Source: Candidatus Aminicenantota bacterium (GTDB taxonomy: Bacteria > Acidobacteriota > Aminicenantia > JAMOAD01). From it: 29,806 bases of DNA. Position 1 is the stretch's first letter; each line of letters opens with the position of its first letter. Under the pieces are notes generated by a model. It saw only the letters and a program-made list of their open reading frames with translations. It had not been told where the DNA came from and searched no databases. A program made the translations under genes and the position numbers. Below are positions 1-8,093 of this stretch, piece after piece. Location: NCBI GenBank assembly GCA_027070475.1, contig JALXDT010000014.1:1-29806 (forward strand), written 5' to 3'.

Positions 1-237
1 AAAGAGAGAGAGTATTTTTCAAGAATAGGTATATCGGTAAAAAAAGGACTCGTAAACTCTGTAAAAAGAAACAGGATAAGAAGATTGTTTAAGGAAGCTT
101 TTAGAAAAAATAAAAGAAAATTTAAAAAGCCCCTTGACCTTTTCATAATAGTTAAAAAAGATTTAAGTGAGAAGAGCTATTTTGAAGTGGAAAAAGCTTT
201 TCTTAATGTATTGGAAAAGGAAAAATTTTTGCAATGA
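1..237 (+). CDS. rnpA: RNase P protein component, 5'-truncated by the window edge
   Basis: This is the C-terminal 78 residues of the RNase P protein subunit, which helps the catalytic RNA trim the 5' leader of tRNA precursors. The frame is open from base 1 to a TGA at 235-237. It carries the family signature KRNRIRRLFKEAFR (about bases 64-105), the basic RNR motif that contacts RNA, preceded by RIGISVKKG, which matches the usual RVGFSVSKK strand. The start codon and roughly the first 35 residues lie outside the window. The stop overlaps the yidD start as ATGA (234-237), so the two are probably translationally coupled. The gene order rnpA-yidD-yidC is highly conserved in bacteria. The identification is firm despite the truncation. 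Confidence 0.95.
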   Translation, partial: KEREYFSRIGISVKKGLVNSVKRNRIRRLFKEAFRKNKRKFKKPLDLFIIVKKDLSEKSYFEVEKAFLNVLEKEKFLQ

Positions 238-482
238 TAAAAAAATTACAAATCTTGCTTATAAAATTTTATAAGCTTTTTATTTCCCCCCTACTCGGAC
301 AGAGATGCAGGTTTTATCCCACCTGTTCAAGTTATTATATTGAAGCTCTTGAAAAGCATGGATTTTTTTATGGAAATTATCTGGGAATAAAAAGGGTTTT
401 AAGGTGTCACCCATTAAATCCGGGAGGTTTTGATCCTGTACCGGAGCCGAAAAAGAAGGAGAAAAAATGGAAAGAAATTTAA
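234..482 (+). CDS. yidD: membrane protein insertion efficiency factor YidD
   Basis: A small (82 aa) membrane-associated protein that aids YidC-dependent insertion of inner-membrane proteins. The family signatures are present: the hydrophobic, amphipathic N-terminus (KLFISPLLG), the Cys-rich core CRFYPTCSSYYIEALEKHG, and KRVLRCHPLNPGGFDPVP at the C-terminus. The length is typical. The start ATG at 234 overlaps the rnpA stop, and its own end overlaps the yidC start by 16 bases, so rnpA, yidD and yidC look translationally linked. The charged tail PKKKEKKWKEI is family-like. There is no realistic alternative identification. Confidence 0.96.
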   Translation: MIKKLQILLIKFYKLFISPLLGQRCRFYPTCSSYYIEALEKHGFFYGNYLGIKRVLRCHPLNPGGFDPVPEPKKKEKKWKEI

Positions 483-2137
483 CAATTGCAATTATCTTAA
501 CAATTATATTTTTGTTCTTTTACCAGCAGTTTGTTGTAAAAAAGTACACGCCTCAAAAACCTGTAGAAAAGGTTGAAAAAATTGACCTGAAAATGAAGAA
601 GGAAAAGCCAAAAGAAGAAGCAAAAACAGAATCCAAAAAAGAAATTACTGAAAAAATAAGTTCTCAGAAAGATATTGTATCTGAAGATATAATTGAGGCA
701 AAAGAGGAGAAAATAGAGAAAATTGAAACAGAGCTTTTTACAGCAGAGTTTTCAAACAGGGGAGCATCTCTTGTAAGCTTTAAATTGAAAAAACATCTTG
801 GCTCTGATAAAAAACCCCTTGAACTTGTATCCGATATATCAAGGAAGGATAATATTTACCCTTTTATGGTGACAGGAGAGGGAGAAAAAGTGTTTAACAA
901 GGCTCTCTTTACCGTTAAAAGAGAAGAAGGCAAAAATAGCATAGTTTTGACTTTTGAATACAATAATGGAAATGGAGATTATGCTAAAAAGGTATTCACA
1001 ATAAAGAAAAAGAATACATATAAGATAGGGGTTAAAACAGAGTTCAGGATTAATGGTTTGGAGAAAAAACCTTATTTAATCTGGGGACCCGGTTTAGGTG
1101 AAATCCAACAGGAGGATAAAGAAAAGGCAACCTTTGAGTTTAATCAGAAGATAGGATATCTGGTAGGGGGAAAGGTAAAAAAATTGGATATAAAGAAGAT
1201 AGAGAAAGAGAAATCTATTATCTCTGATAAATGGGTTGACCTTGATATAAAATACTTTGCAGTGGTCTTTTTTTCGGAAGGGCAGGAGATAAAAGCCAAA
1301 GTTTTTATAATAGATACTCAAAATAAGATAAAAAATCTGAGAAAGTATGCGATCCTTGCATCCAATGATGTTTCATATGTTTATATAGGTCCGAAAGAGT
1401 ATACAAGATTGAAAAAGCTCGGCCATTCAGTTGAAAATATAATAGAATACGGGTTTTTCGGCTTTATAGCAAAGATACTTTTATATCTTTTATTATATGC
1501 TTACAAGCTTTTTCCAAACTATGGTGTTGCTATAATTTTGGTAACCCTGTTTCTGAAATTAATACTCCTTCCTTTAACATATTCAAGCTCAATCTCCATG
1601 GCTAAAATGCAGGAACTTCAACCTCAGATAAAAAAGATTCAGGCAAAGTATAAAAAATTCCCCAAGAAGGATCTTGAAGCAAGAAAACGAATGAATGAAG
1701 AGATAATGGCTCTCTATAAGGAAAAGAAAGTAAATCCTGCCGGAGGTTGTTTGCCTCTTTTAATTCAGCTGCCTTTTCTATGGGGTTTCTACAGATTACT
1801 CTGGGTTGGAATTGAAATCAGACATCAACCCTTTATTCTCTGGTTAACAGATCTTTCGCAAAAGGACCCCTACTATATTTTGCCTATATTAATGGGATTA
1901 TCTCAAATTGTAATTCAAAAGATGACTCCATCTTCCGGAAGCGAGAAGAGTCAAAAGTACATGAGTTATGGAATGGCTTTCTTTTTCACATTCCTTTTTG
2001 CAAATTTCCCGAGTGGTTTGGTTTTATACTGGTTGACAAATAATGTTTTACAAGCAGGGCAGCAATACTTTGTTAATAAAGCATTAAAAAAGAAAAATAT
2101 TGTTGTGGGAAAAAAGAGTAAAAAAGGAAAAAAATGA
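467..2137 (+). CDS. yidC: membrane protein insertase YidC
   Basis: The YidC/Oxa1/Alb3 insertase, which places proteins in the inner membrane alone or with SecYEG. The 556 aa length and layout are those of Gram-negative YidC: an N-terminal anchor (residues 5-24, hydrophobic, TIAIILTIIFLFFYQQFVV), a Lys/Glu-rich linker, a large periplasmic beta domain (about 75-310), then the conserved C-terminal 60KD_IMP domain from about residue 320 with five membrane segments. The conserved stretch NPAGGCLPLLIQLPF is present, as is the basic cytoplasmic hairpin (MAKMQELQPQIKKIQAKYKK). The C-terminus is strongly basic (KKKNIVVGKKSKKGKK), as in forms that contact ribosomes. The start lies within yidD. The SD-like AAGAAGGAGAAAA precedes ATG 467. 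The stop overlaps jag by four bases. Confidence 0.97.
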   Translation: MERNLTIAIILTIIFLFFYQQFVVKKYTPQKPVEKVEKIDLKMKKEKPKEEAKTESKKEITEKISSQKDIVSEDIIEAKEEKIEKIETELFTAEFSNRGASLVSFKLKKHLGSDKKPLELVSDISRKDNIYPFMVTGEGEKVFNKALFTVKREEGKNSIVLTFEYNNGNGDYAKKVFTIKKKNTYKIGVKTEFRINGLEKKPYLIWGPGLGEIQQEDKEKATFEFNQKIGYLVGGKVKKLDIKKIEKEKSIISDKWVDLDIKYFAVVFFSEGQEIKAKVFIIDTQNKIKNLRKYAILASNDVSYVYIGPKEYTRLKKLGHSVENIIEYGFFGFIAKILLYLLLYAYKLFPNYGVAIILVTLFLKLILLPLTYSSSISMAKMQELQPQIKKIQAKYKKFPKKDLEARKRMNEEIMALYKEKKVNPAGGCLPLLIQLPFLWGFYRLLWVGIEIRHQPFILWLTDLSQKDPYYILPILMGLSQIVIQKMTPSSGSEKSQKYMSYGMAFFFTFLFANFPSGLVLYWLTNNVLQAGQQYFVNKALKKKNIVVGKKSKKGKK

Positions 2138-2742
2138 TAGAGATAGAGGCTAAAAATATTGATCTTGCTATAAAGAAAGCTGAAAAGGCTCTTGGTCTGA
2201 GTAGAAAATACATTAAGTATGAAATAGATACAGAAAAGAGCTCTCTTTTTTCTCAAAAGGAAAAGAAGATTGTAATAAAAGCCTTTCCAAACAAAGAATA
2301 TTATGATGAAGAGCTAACCCCGTTTTTGGAGGAATTTAAAAGAAAAACCTATTTTAGGATAATGTTTAAATTTGAGCAAAAAGAGGAAAAGATAAAGGAT
2401 GTAATAATTAAAGGAAAAGATGTAAAGTGGTTTGAAAAGAATGATGGAGAGCTTTTAATAGCTTTTCAATATCTTTTGAATAAGATAATAGGAGAAAGAA
2501 TAGGGGCTGTGATCAGGGTAGAAACAGAAAACAATTTCAGAAAAAGAAAAGAGGAAAAAATCAAAAAACTTATTGAAAGAGCTGAAAAAGAGCTTAAAGA
2601 GAATGAAGATTTTTTAACAGATAAATTAAATCCATATGATAGGAAATATTTACATATCTTAGCTTCAGAGAAGGGTTTAACAACAGAGAGTATAGGAGAT
2701 GGTTACTATAAAAGAGTGAAGATAAGAAAAAATGTCTCTTAG
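2134..2742 (+). CDS. jag: Jag/KhpB-type RNA-binding protein (Jag_N, KH, R3H)
   Basis: A 202 aa protein of the Jag (SpoIIIJ-associated, KhpB/EloR) family, an RNA-binding regulator often encoded next to yidC. Three parts are visible. An N-terminal Jag_N domain (about 1-55) starts MIEIEAKNIDLAIKKAEKALG. A central KH-like domain (about 70-130) has LLIAFQYLLNKIIGERIGAVIRVE. A C-terminal R3H domain (about 135-200) has NPYDRKYLHILAS followed by LTTESIGDGYYKRVKI, where Arg and His of the R-x3-H motif are kept. The ATG overlaps the yidC stop (ATGA) and the gene ends inside the mnmE start region. In Firmicutes, Jag/KhpB is tied to cell elongation. Whether it does the same in this Gram-negative-type organism is not shown. 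Confidence 0.92.
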   Translation: MIEIEAKNIDLAIKKAEKALGLSRKYIKYEIDTEKSSLFSQKEKKIVIKAFPNKEYYDEELTPFLEEFKRKTYFRIMFKFEQKEEKIKDVIIKGKDVKWFEKNDGELLIAFQYLLNKIIGERIGAVIRVETENNFRKRKEEKIKKLIERAEKELKENEDFLTDKLNPYDRKYLHILASEKGLTTESIGDGYYKRVKIRKNVS

Positions 2743-4093
2743 TGAACAGGACACTATTGTTGCACTATCAACACCCCCCGGAATGTCAGCTATTGCGGTA
2801 ATAAGGTTAACGGGGGAGAATTCATTAGAGAGAATAAAAGAAATATATAGTGGAAAAATTGAAGCAGGAAAAGTAAACCATGGTTTCATAAATTTAGAAA
2901 AGGATTTTTCTGATGAAGTTGTTCTACTTTATTTCAAAAAGCCGAATTCATATACTGGTGAGGATTTAATAGAAATTCATACACACGGTAATATGTTAAT
3001 TGTTGAAAATATCTTAAGGTATTTGTATTCAAAAGGAATAAGAGCAGCACTACCGGGAGAGTTTACAAAAAGAGCTTTTTTGAATGGAAAAATGGATTTG
3101 ATCCAAGCTGAAGCTCTGGAAATGCTTATAAAGAGCTCAACTTATGATGGAATAAAACTCTCTTTTTCCTATCTTAAAGGAGGGCTTTCAAAAAAGGTTG
3201 AAGAGATTAGAGAATCTATTTTGGTTTTACTTTCTCAGATAGAGGCAAACATAGATTTTCCTGATTATGATGTGGAAATTGATTGGAAATCTTTTAATAA
3301 AACTGTGAAAAGGATAAAAGAATGGACAATAAAAATATTAAATTCTTCGCATTTTTCAAATTCTCTCTTTGAAGGACAAAATATAATAGTTGCCGGAAAG
3401 GCAAATGTTGGAAAATCATCTCTTTTAAATGCTTTTGTTCAGGAAGAGAGGGCTCTTGTAAGTGAATACCCGGGAACAACAAGGGATTTTTTAAGAGAAA
3501 GAATTGTTTATAGGAACAAAGCTTTTAATGTGATAGATATAGCAGGGATCGAGGAAAGGGAAAACAGGCTTTTGGAGAAAAGGGGCATTGAAAGATCTCT
3601 GAAGATTCTGGAGGAAAATGATAATATATTGTTTGTAATAGATGCTTCAGAAGGTGTTGATGAAAGAGATTTTTCTGTTTATGATAAAATAAAAGGGAAA
3701 AAAATAATCCTTGTTTTAAATAAAATAGATAAAGGCTCTGTGATAGAAAAGAGAGAAGCAGAAAAACTTTTTCCGGAGGTTCTGGATATTATTGAAATTT
3801 CTGCAAAGTTTGAAAAAAATATAGATGAGTTGTTAGATAAAATGATATTTTATTATTCTAATGAAAAAAATAAAAGCGATTTTATTGCTATGACAGAAAG
3901 GCAGAAGGAACTATTTTACAGATTAAAAGATGAAGCTGAAAGAGTTTTGGAAAAGAAAAAATTAAACTATGAAGAGGAAATTTTGGCAGAGCATGTTAGG
4001 GAGATGAAAAGAATAGTTGAAAAACTAACAGGAAAGATTTATGATGAAGATATTCTTGAAAAAATATTTTCAAGTTTTTGTATAGGAAAATGA
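2732..4093 (+). CDS. mnmE: tRNA U34 5-carboxymethylaminomethyl modification GTPase MnmE
   Basis: GTPase partner of MnmG. The complex adds the (carboxymethyl)aminomethyl group to wobble U34 of certain tRNAs. The 453 aa length is typical. The N-terminal folate-binding TrmE domain (about 1-120) is followed by a helical domain split by a Ras-like G domain: P-loop GKANVGKSS at residues 222-230, switch PGTTRD, G3 DIAG, G4 NKID. The C-terminal FCIGK supplies the catalytic Cys of the C-x-G-K motif. One oddity is that G3 reads DIAG rather than the family's usual DTAG; the Asp is retained, so activity is still expected. It overlaps jag by 11 bases and mnmG by four. Confidence 0.97.
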   Translation: MSLSEQDTIVALSTPPGMSAIAVIRLTGENSLERIKEIYSGKIEAGKVNHGFINLEKDFSDEVVLLYFKKPNSYTGEDLIEIHTHGNMLIVENILRYLYSKGIRAALPGEFTKRAFLNGKMDLIQAEALEMLIKSSTYDGIKLSFSYLKGGLSKKVEEIRESILVLLSQIEANIDFPDYDVEIDWKSFNKTVKRIKEWTIKILNSSHFSNSLFEGQNIIVAGKANVGKSSLLNAFVQEERALVSEYPGTTRDFLRERIVYRNKAFNVIDIAGIEERENRLLEKRGIERSLKILEENDNILFVIDASEGVDERDFSVYDKIKGKKIILVLNKIDKGSVIEKREAEKLFPEVLDIIEISAKFEKNIDELLDKMIFYYSNEKNKSDFIAMTERQKELFYRLKDEAERVLEKKKLNYEEEILAEHVREMKRIVEKLTGKIYDEDILEKIFSSFCIGK

Positions 4094-5907
4094 TTATAAA
4101 GGAAACAGATGTGGTTGTTGTAGGAGCCGGGCATGCAGGAATAGAGGCTTCCTATGCAGCTCAAAAAATAGGAGCAAAAACAGTTTTAATAACTATGAAT
4201 CTTGAGACAATAGGCCAGATGTCATGTAATCCTGCAATAGGAGGGCAGGCGAAGGGACAGGTTGTGAAAGAAATAGATGCAATGGGTGGAGTTATGGGTT
4301 TTATGGCTGATAGGGCCGGAATTCACTTTAAAATATTAAATAGCAGCAAAGGAGTTGCGGTTAGAGCTCCAAGAGCACAGGAAGATAAGGCTCTTTACAG
4401 AAGTTTGATGAAAAGTTTTCTTGAAAAACAGGAGAACCTTGAAATATATCAGGGGATTGTAACAGGGATTGAAATAAAGGATGGAAAGGTTTTTGGTGTC
4501 AGATTAAAAGATGATTCAATAATTAAGGCAAAAGCTGTTATTTTAACAACAGGGACTTTTTTAAATGGATTAATCCATATAGGAATGAAGTCCTACCCTT
4601 CGGGAAGGGCAAATGAACCTGCCTCAACAGAGCTTTCGGAAAACCTTAAAAATTTAGGTTTTGAAATTATAAGATTAAAGACAGGAACTCCAATGAGATT
4701 GAAAAAGGATTCCATAGATTGGGAAAAGTTTGAAAAGCAACCGGGAGACAGAAAACCAAGACCTTTTTCTTGGAGGACAGAGAAGGTAAGAAATAAAATA
4801 ATTTGTTACATTGGAAGGACAAATAAAAAGGTTCATGAAATAATACAGAGGAATTTAACCCTTGCTCCTCTATATGCAGGTAAAATAGAGGGAATCGGGA
4901 TAAGGTATTGTCCTTCAATTGAAGATAAGATAGTGAAATTCAAAGATAAGGAAAGCCATGTGTTTTATCTGGAACCAGAGGGGATAAACACAGAAGAAAT
5001 TTATGTAAACGGACTTTCAACATCTTTGCCTGTTGAAATACAAAGAAAGATGCTTGAATCAATTCCCGGACTTGAGGAATCTATTATTATGAGGCCTGCC
5101 TATGCCATTGAATATGATGCAATAAAACCGCATCAGATAAAGGAAACTCTTGAGACAAGACTGTATGAAGGGCTTTATACTGCAGGACAGATAAATGGAA
5201 CTTCAGGCTATGAGGAGGCAGCAGGGCAAGGTCTTGTAGCAGGAATAAATGCAGCTTTGAAAGTTTTAGGGAAGAAGCCTTTTATTTTAAGCAGAAGGGA
5301 TTCTTTAATAGGTGTTATGATAGATGATTTAATAACAAGGTCTATTGATGAACCATACAGATTGTTTACCTCAAGAGCAGAGTACAGGCTCTTGTTAAGG
5401 GCTGACAATGCAAAGCAGAGATTGAGTCAAAAAGCTTTTTCTGTTGGTATGCTCGATGAGGATGAATATAGGGAGATTCAAGAAAGAATTGAAACAGCTG
5501 AAAAATTGGTTTTATTTTTAAACAAGGAGAAATTTAAGTATAAGGGAAGGAGAATAACCTATTCAAAGTATCTAAAAATGCCTAAAGCCACTTTCGAAAA
5601 AGTAAAAAGAGCTTTCAAAGAGAAATTTAAAGATTTGCGAGAGGATGAAAGAGATTTTGTGGAAGCTGAACTTAAATATGAAGGATATATAAAAAAGATG
5701 CTGAACGAGGTTGAAAGAATAGAAAAGGAAGAAAATACAAAAATTCCAGAGTCTTTTGACATAGAAGAGGTTAATGGAATCTCAATAGAAATAAGGGAAA
5801 AAGTAAAAAAGTATAAACCGAAAAAAATAGGAGATTTAAAGAAAATACCGGGGATAACACCTGCAGCTGTATCTCTGATTTTACTCCATATCAAGAGAAA
5901 AGGATGA
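4090..5907 (+). CDS. mnmG: tRNA U34 modification enzyme MnmG (GidA)
   Basis: FAD- and NADH-dependent partner of MnmE in wobble-uridine modification. The N-terminus has the dinucleotide-binding VVVGAGHAGIEAS, followed by MSCNPAIGGQAKGQVVKEID, the FAD/NADH and catalytic Cys region characteristic of GidA. The C-terminal helical domain ends in the expected IPGITPAAVSLILLHIK. I chose ATG 4090 (605 aa) because it overlaps the mnmE stop as ATGA and has AGGAAA just before it. An in-frame ATG at 4078 would add MYRK, which is not family-like. The stop overlaps rsmG by four bases. The length is usual (about 600-630). Confidence 0.97.
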   Translation: MIIKETDVVVVGAGHAGIEASYAAQKIGAKTVLITMNLETIGQMSCNPAIGGQAKGQVVKEIDAMGGVMGFMADRAGIHFKILNSSKGVAVRAPRAQEDKALYRSLMKSFLEKQENLEIYQGIVTGIEIKDGKVFGVRLKDDSIIKAKAVILTTGTFLNGLIHIGMKSYPSGRANEPASTELSENLKNLGFEIIRLKTGTPMRLKKDSIDWEKFEKQPGDRKPRPFSWRTEKVRNKIICYIGRTNKKVHEIIQRNLTLAPLYAGKIEGIGIRYCPSIEDKIVKFKDKESHVFYLEPEGINTEEIYVNGLSTSLPVEIQRKMLESIPGLEESIIMRPAYAIEYDAIKPHQIKETLETRLYEGLYTAGQINGTSGYEEAAGQGLVAGINAALKVLGKKPFILSRRDSLIGVMIDDLITRSIDEPYRLFTSRAEYRLLLRADNAKQRLSQKAFSVGMLDEDEYREIQERIETAEKLVLFLNKEKFKYKGRRITYSKYLKMPKATFEKVKRAFKEKFKDLREDERDFVEAELKYEGYIKKMLNEVERIEKEENTKIPESFDIEEVNGISIEIREKVKKYKPKKIGDLKKIPGITPAAVSLILLHIKRKG

Positions 5908-6506
5908 GAGAAAAAATAGAGGAGATAGTAAAAGAGGAGCAAAGAAAGGAGCTTTTTTATCAATACTATGAGTTGATAAAAGAATGGTCATCAAAAATAA
6001 ACCTGGTTTCAAGAAAAGATATTGAAGGAAACTTCTTAAATTTGTTAAAGACATCGGTGTTTTTATATAAAAGGTTAGCCGAATATGAGTCCTTTGTAGA
6101 CATAGGGGCTGGAGCAGGTTTTCCTTCTGTGCCTGGACAAATACTTTTTCCTGAAAAAAGGTTTGTTTTAGTTGAGCCGAGTAAAAGATTTTATTTTTTA
6201 AAGGAAGTTATAAAAAAGCTGAGCTTAAAAAACACAGAGGTTGTAAAGAAAAGTTTTTTGGAATTTTTTTCAAAAAAAAACAGAGAAAACTATGATATAG
6301 TGGTTTCTTGGGGGGTTAGAAATAAGATAGCTATGTTGAAGAGGGGTAGAAATTTTGTTAAGATAGGGTATGTCTTTGTTACAGGACCAAAGGAGATAGA
6401 AAAAATGATAACATTAAATTTAAAATATGATTTTCATGCTGAAAAAGTAGAGGGTAAAGACAGGTTGTACCTTGTTTTTGCAAAAAAAGTTCCACGTGGA
6501 ACATAA
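5904..6506 (+). CDS. rsmG: 16S rRNA (guanine-N7) methyltransferase RsmG
   Basis: SAM-dependent methyltransferase (GidB) that methylates G527 (E. coli numbering) of 16S rRNA. The 200 aa length is slightly short for the family. The SAM-binding motif FVDIGAGAGFPSVPGQILFP lies at about residues 64-83 (Asp66), followed by LVEPSKRFYFLKEV with the acidic ribose-contacting Glu. The N-terminal helical cap contains KEWSSKINLVSRKD, the usual WN(x)xxNLTS-like stretch in variant form. The gene starts on ATGA overlapping mnmG. Its last codons (KKVPRGT) are formed by the parS palindrome described separately, so the C-terminus may be shaped by that DNA site. A run of nine A at 6272-6280 is inside the gene but the frame is intact. 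Confidence 0.94.
   Translation: MREKIEEIVKEEQRKELFYQYYELIKEWSSKINLVSRKDIEGNFLNLLKTSVFLYKRLAEYESFVDIGAGAGFPSVPGQILFPEKRFVLVEPSKRFYFLKEVIKKLSLKNTEVVKKSFLEFFSKKNRENYDIVVSWGVRNKIAMLKRGRNFVKIGYVFVTGPKEIEKMITLNLKYDFHAEKVEGKDRLYLVFAKKVPRGT
6488..6503. promoter_or_regulatory. parS centromere site at the rsmG/parA junction
   Basis: The 16-mer AGTTCCACGTGGAACA contains a perfect 14-bp palindrome at 6489-6502. It matches the bacterial parS consensus TGTTtCACGTGaAACA except for the outermost base and the symmetric T-to-C and A-to-G variant. It overlaps the last codons of rsmG and lies just before the parA ATG at 6508. ParB is known to load at such sites and spread with CTP. Here occupancy could also repress parAB, which is inference. 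It is the only CACGTG site of this type I found in the window. Confidence 0.9.
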
Positions 6507-6507
6507 G

Positions 6508-7263
6508 ATGAGTAGAATTATAGTTGTTGCCAATCAGAAGGGAGGTGTTGGTAAGACTACAACAGTGATAAATCTTGGAGCAGCTATCTCCCTGGCAGAA
6601 AAAAAGGTCCTTATTTTAGATATGGACCCTCAAAAAAACAGCACTTCAGGAATAGGTGCAGAGCTGGAGGAAGGCAAGTCGATCTATAATGTTCTGATGG
6701 GTCTTTCATCTATAAGTGATAATCTTGTGGGAACCGAGCTTCCCTATCTTTACCTTGTTCCCTCTTCAGATGAGATGCAGGGTTTTGAAGTTGAGGTCGT
6801 TGAAAAGAAAAACAAAGCTTTTCTTTTGAAGGAAGCAATAAAAAAGGAAAAGGATAACTTTGATTATATTCTTATTGATACTCCTCCATCTTTAAGTTTT
6901 ATAACTGTTAATTCTCTTGTTGCTGCAGAGGAGGTGTTGATTCCTCTTCAAGCAGAATACTATGCCCTCGAAGGTCTTTCACAGCTTTTAAAAACAATAA
7001 AAGAGGTTCAAAAGGTCTATAATCCTGACCTTGAAATATTAGGGGTTGTAATTACAATGTTTGATGAAAGGACAAATCTTTCAAAACAGGTGGAAGAGGA
7101 TGCAAGGTCCTTTTTCGGAGAAAAGGTTTTTCGTACAAGAATACCAAGAAATGTAAAGCTGTCTGAAGCTCCAAGTTTTGGAAAACCCATTTTTCTTTAT
7201 GATATTAAATCAAAAGGAGCTATTTCTTATTTAAATTTAGCTAAGGAGATTATAAGTGCCTAA
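6508..7263 (+). CDS. parA: chromosome-partitioning ATPase ParA (Soj)
   Basis: Walker-type ATPase of chromosome segregation. It binds DNA non-specifically in its ATP form and is displaced by ParB. The deviant Walker A KGGVGKTT is at residues 11-18, the Walker B region contains FDYILIDTPPS, and the C-terminal part has the typical RIPRNVKLSEAPSFGKPI. I chose ATG 6508 (251 aa, MSRIIVVANQ) because the alternative start at 6472 would add twelve residues read from rsmG and the parS site, which no ParA has. The ribosome binding site is weak (GGA inside parS), so ParB binding could affect expression directly. It overlaps parB by eight bases. Confidence 0.96.
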   Translation: MSRIIVVANQKGGVGKTTTVINLGAAISLAEKKVLILDMDPQKNSTSGIGAELEEGKSIYNVLMGLSSISDNLVGTELPYLYLVPSSDEMQGFEVEVVEKKNKAFLLKEAIKKEKDNFDYILIDTPPSLSFITVNSLVAAEEVLIPLQAEYYALEGLSQLLKTIKEVQKVYNPDLEILGVVITMFDERTNLSKQVEEDARSFFGEKVFRTRIPRNVKLSEAPSFGKPIFLYDIKSKGAISYLNLAKEIISA

Positions 7264-8089
7264 AAAAAGAGCTTTGGGGAAAGGTTTGAAAGCATTGATT
7301 GAGGATGATTCTCTTTTAAAAAAGGAAAGGTTTGCTTTAATAGATATTGACAGAATAAAGGAGAATCCTCTTCAACCAAGGAAGATTTTTGATGAGGACA
7401 AATTAAAAGAGTTGGCTTTATCGATTAAAGAAAAAGGTGTCTTACAACCAGTTGTTGTTGTTAAAAGCAAGGATGATTTTATCCTTGTTGTAGGTGAAAG
7501 AAGGTTAAGGGCATCAAAATTAGCAGGGTTGAAAAAAATTCCTGCAATAATAAGGGAGTTTAGTGAAAAGGATCTTTTGATTAATGCTGTTCTTGAAAAT
7601 ATTCAGAGAGAGGATTTAAACCCTCTTGAAATTTCAGATGCTCTTTTTGAGATGAATAAAAAAATGAACATGAAACAGGAAGAAATAGGCAAACTTTTAG
7701 GTATAGATAGAGCGACTGTTTCCAATTTTATAAGACTTCAAAATTTAGGAAGCTTTGCAAAAAAGGCTCTATCTGAGGGGAAGATTTCTCTTGGGCATGC
7801 AAAGGTTCTTCTTCAATTAAGTGATAAAGAAAAAGAAGATGCTCTTGTCAGGGAGATAATAAAAAAGGATTTAAGTGTGAGAGCTCTTGAAAATGAGCTG
7901 AAAAGGGTAAAAAAGATAAAGGGAAAAAGGAAAGAAGAAGATTTATATTTTAAGGCTTTAGAAGATGAACTAAAATCTCATACGGGTTTATCTGTGAAGA
8001 TAAAGAAAAAAAGTAGAGGAGGAGAGATAGTTTTTAAGTTTAAAACAGATAAAGATTTAGTTAATTTTGTAAATAAATTAAAGGAGTGA
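7256..8089 (+). CDS. parB: chromosome-partitioning protein ParB, CTP-dependent clamp
   Basis: ParB/Spo0J/Noc family, 277 aa. It starts at GTG 7256 with a good Shine-Dalgarno AAGGAG at 7243-7248. The order is the ParA-stimulating N-terminal peptide (KKRALGKGLKALIED), the ParB N-domain with ENPLQPRKIFDEDKL and the CTP-binding GERRLRASKLAG (Gly80-Glu81-Arg82-Arg83), ENIQREDLNPLEIS, a helix-turn-helix (EEIGKLLGIDRATVSNFIRL) for parS, and a short C-terminal dimerisation domain. The family is known to hydrolyse CTP while sliding from parS, and a cognate parS lies 750 bases upstream. The next gene is a bactofilin with a four-base gap. Confidence 0.96.
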   Translation: MPKKRALGKGLKALIEDDSLLKKERFALIDIDRIKENPLQPRKIFDEDKLKELALSIKEKGVLQPVVVVKSKDDFILVVGERRLRASKLAGLKKIPAIIREFSEKDLLINAVLENIQREDLNPLEISDALFEMNKKMNMKQEEIGKLLGIDRATVSNFIRLQNLGSFAKKALSEGKISLGHAKVLLQLSDKEKEDALVREIIKKDLSVRALENELKRVKKIKGKRKEEDLYFKALEDELKSHTGLSVKIKKKSRGGEIVFKFKTDKDLVNFVNKLKE

Positions 8090-8093
8090 AAAA

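Noticed and set aside
5559..5963. 134-codon minus-strand open frame across the mnmG/rsmG boundary
   Set aside because: Low-complexity Ser/Phe composition typical of antisense of Lys/Glu-rich coding DNA.
6272..6280. A9 run in rsmG as another slippage site
   Set aside because: The frame is intact on both sides, and A8-A9 runs are frequent in this DNA, so I did not call it.
6472..6507. ParA start 12 codons upstream (MFLQKKFHVEHK)
   Set aside because: It reads the parS site and the rsmG end. The ParA family starts with a short strand before KGGVGKTT, as at 6508.
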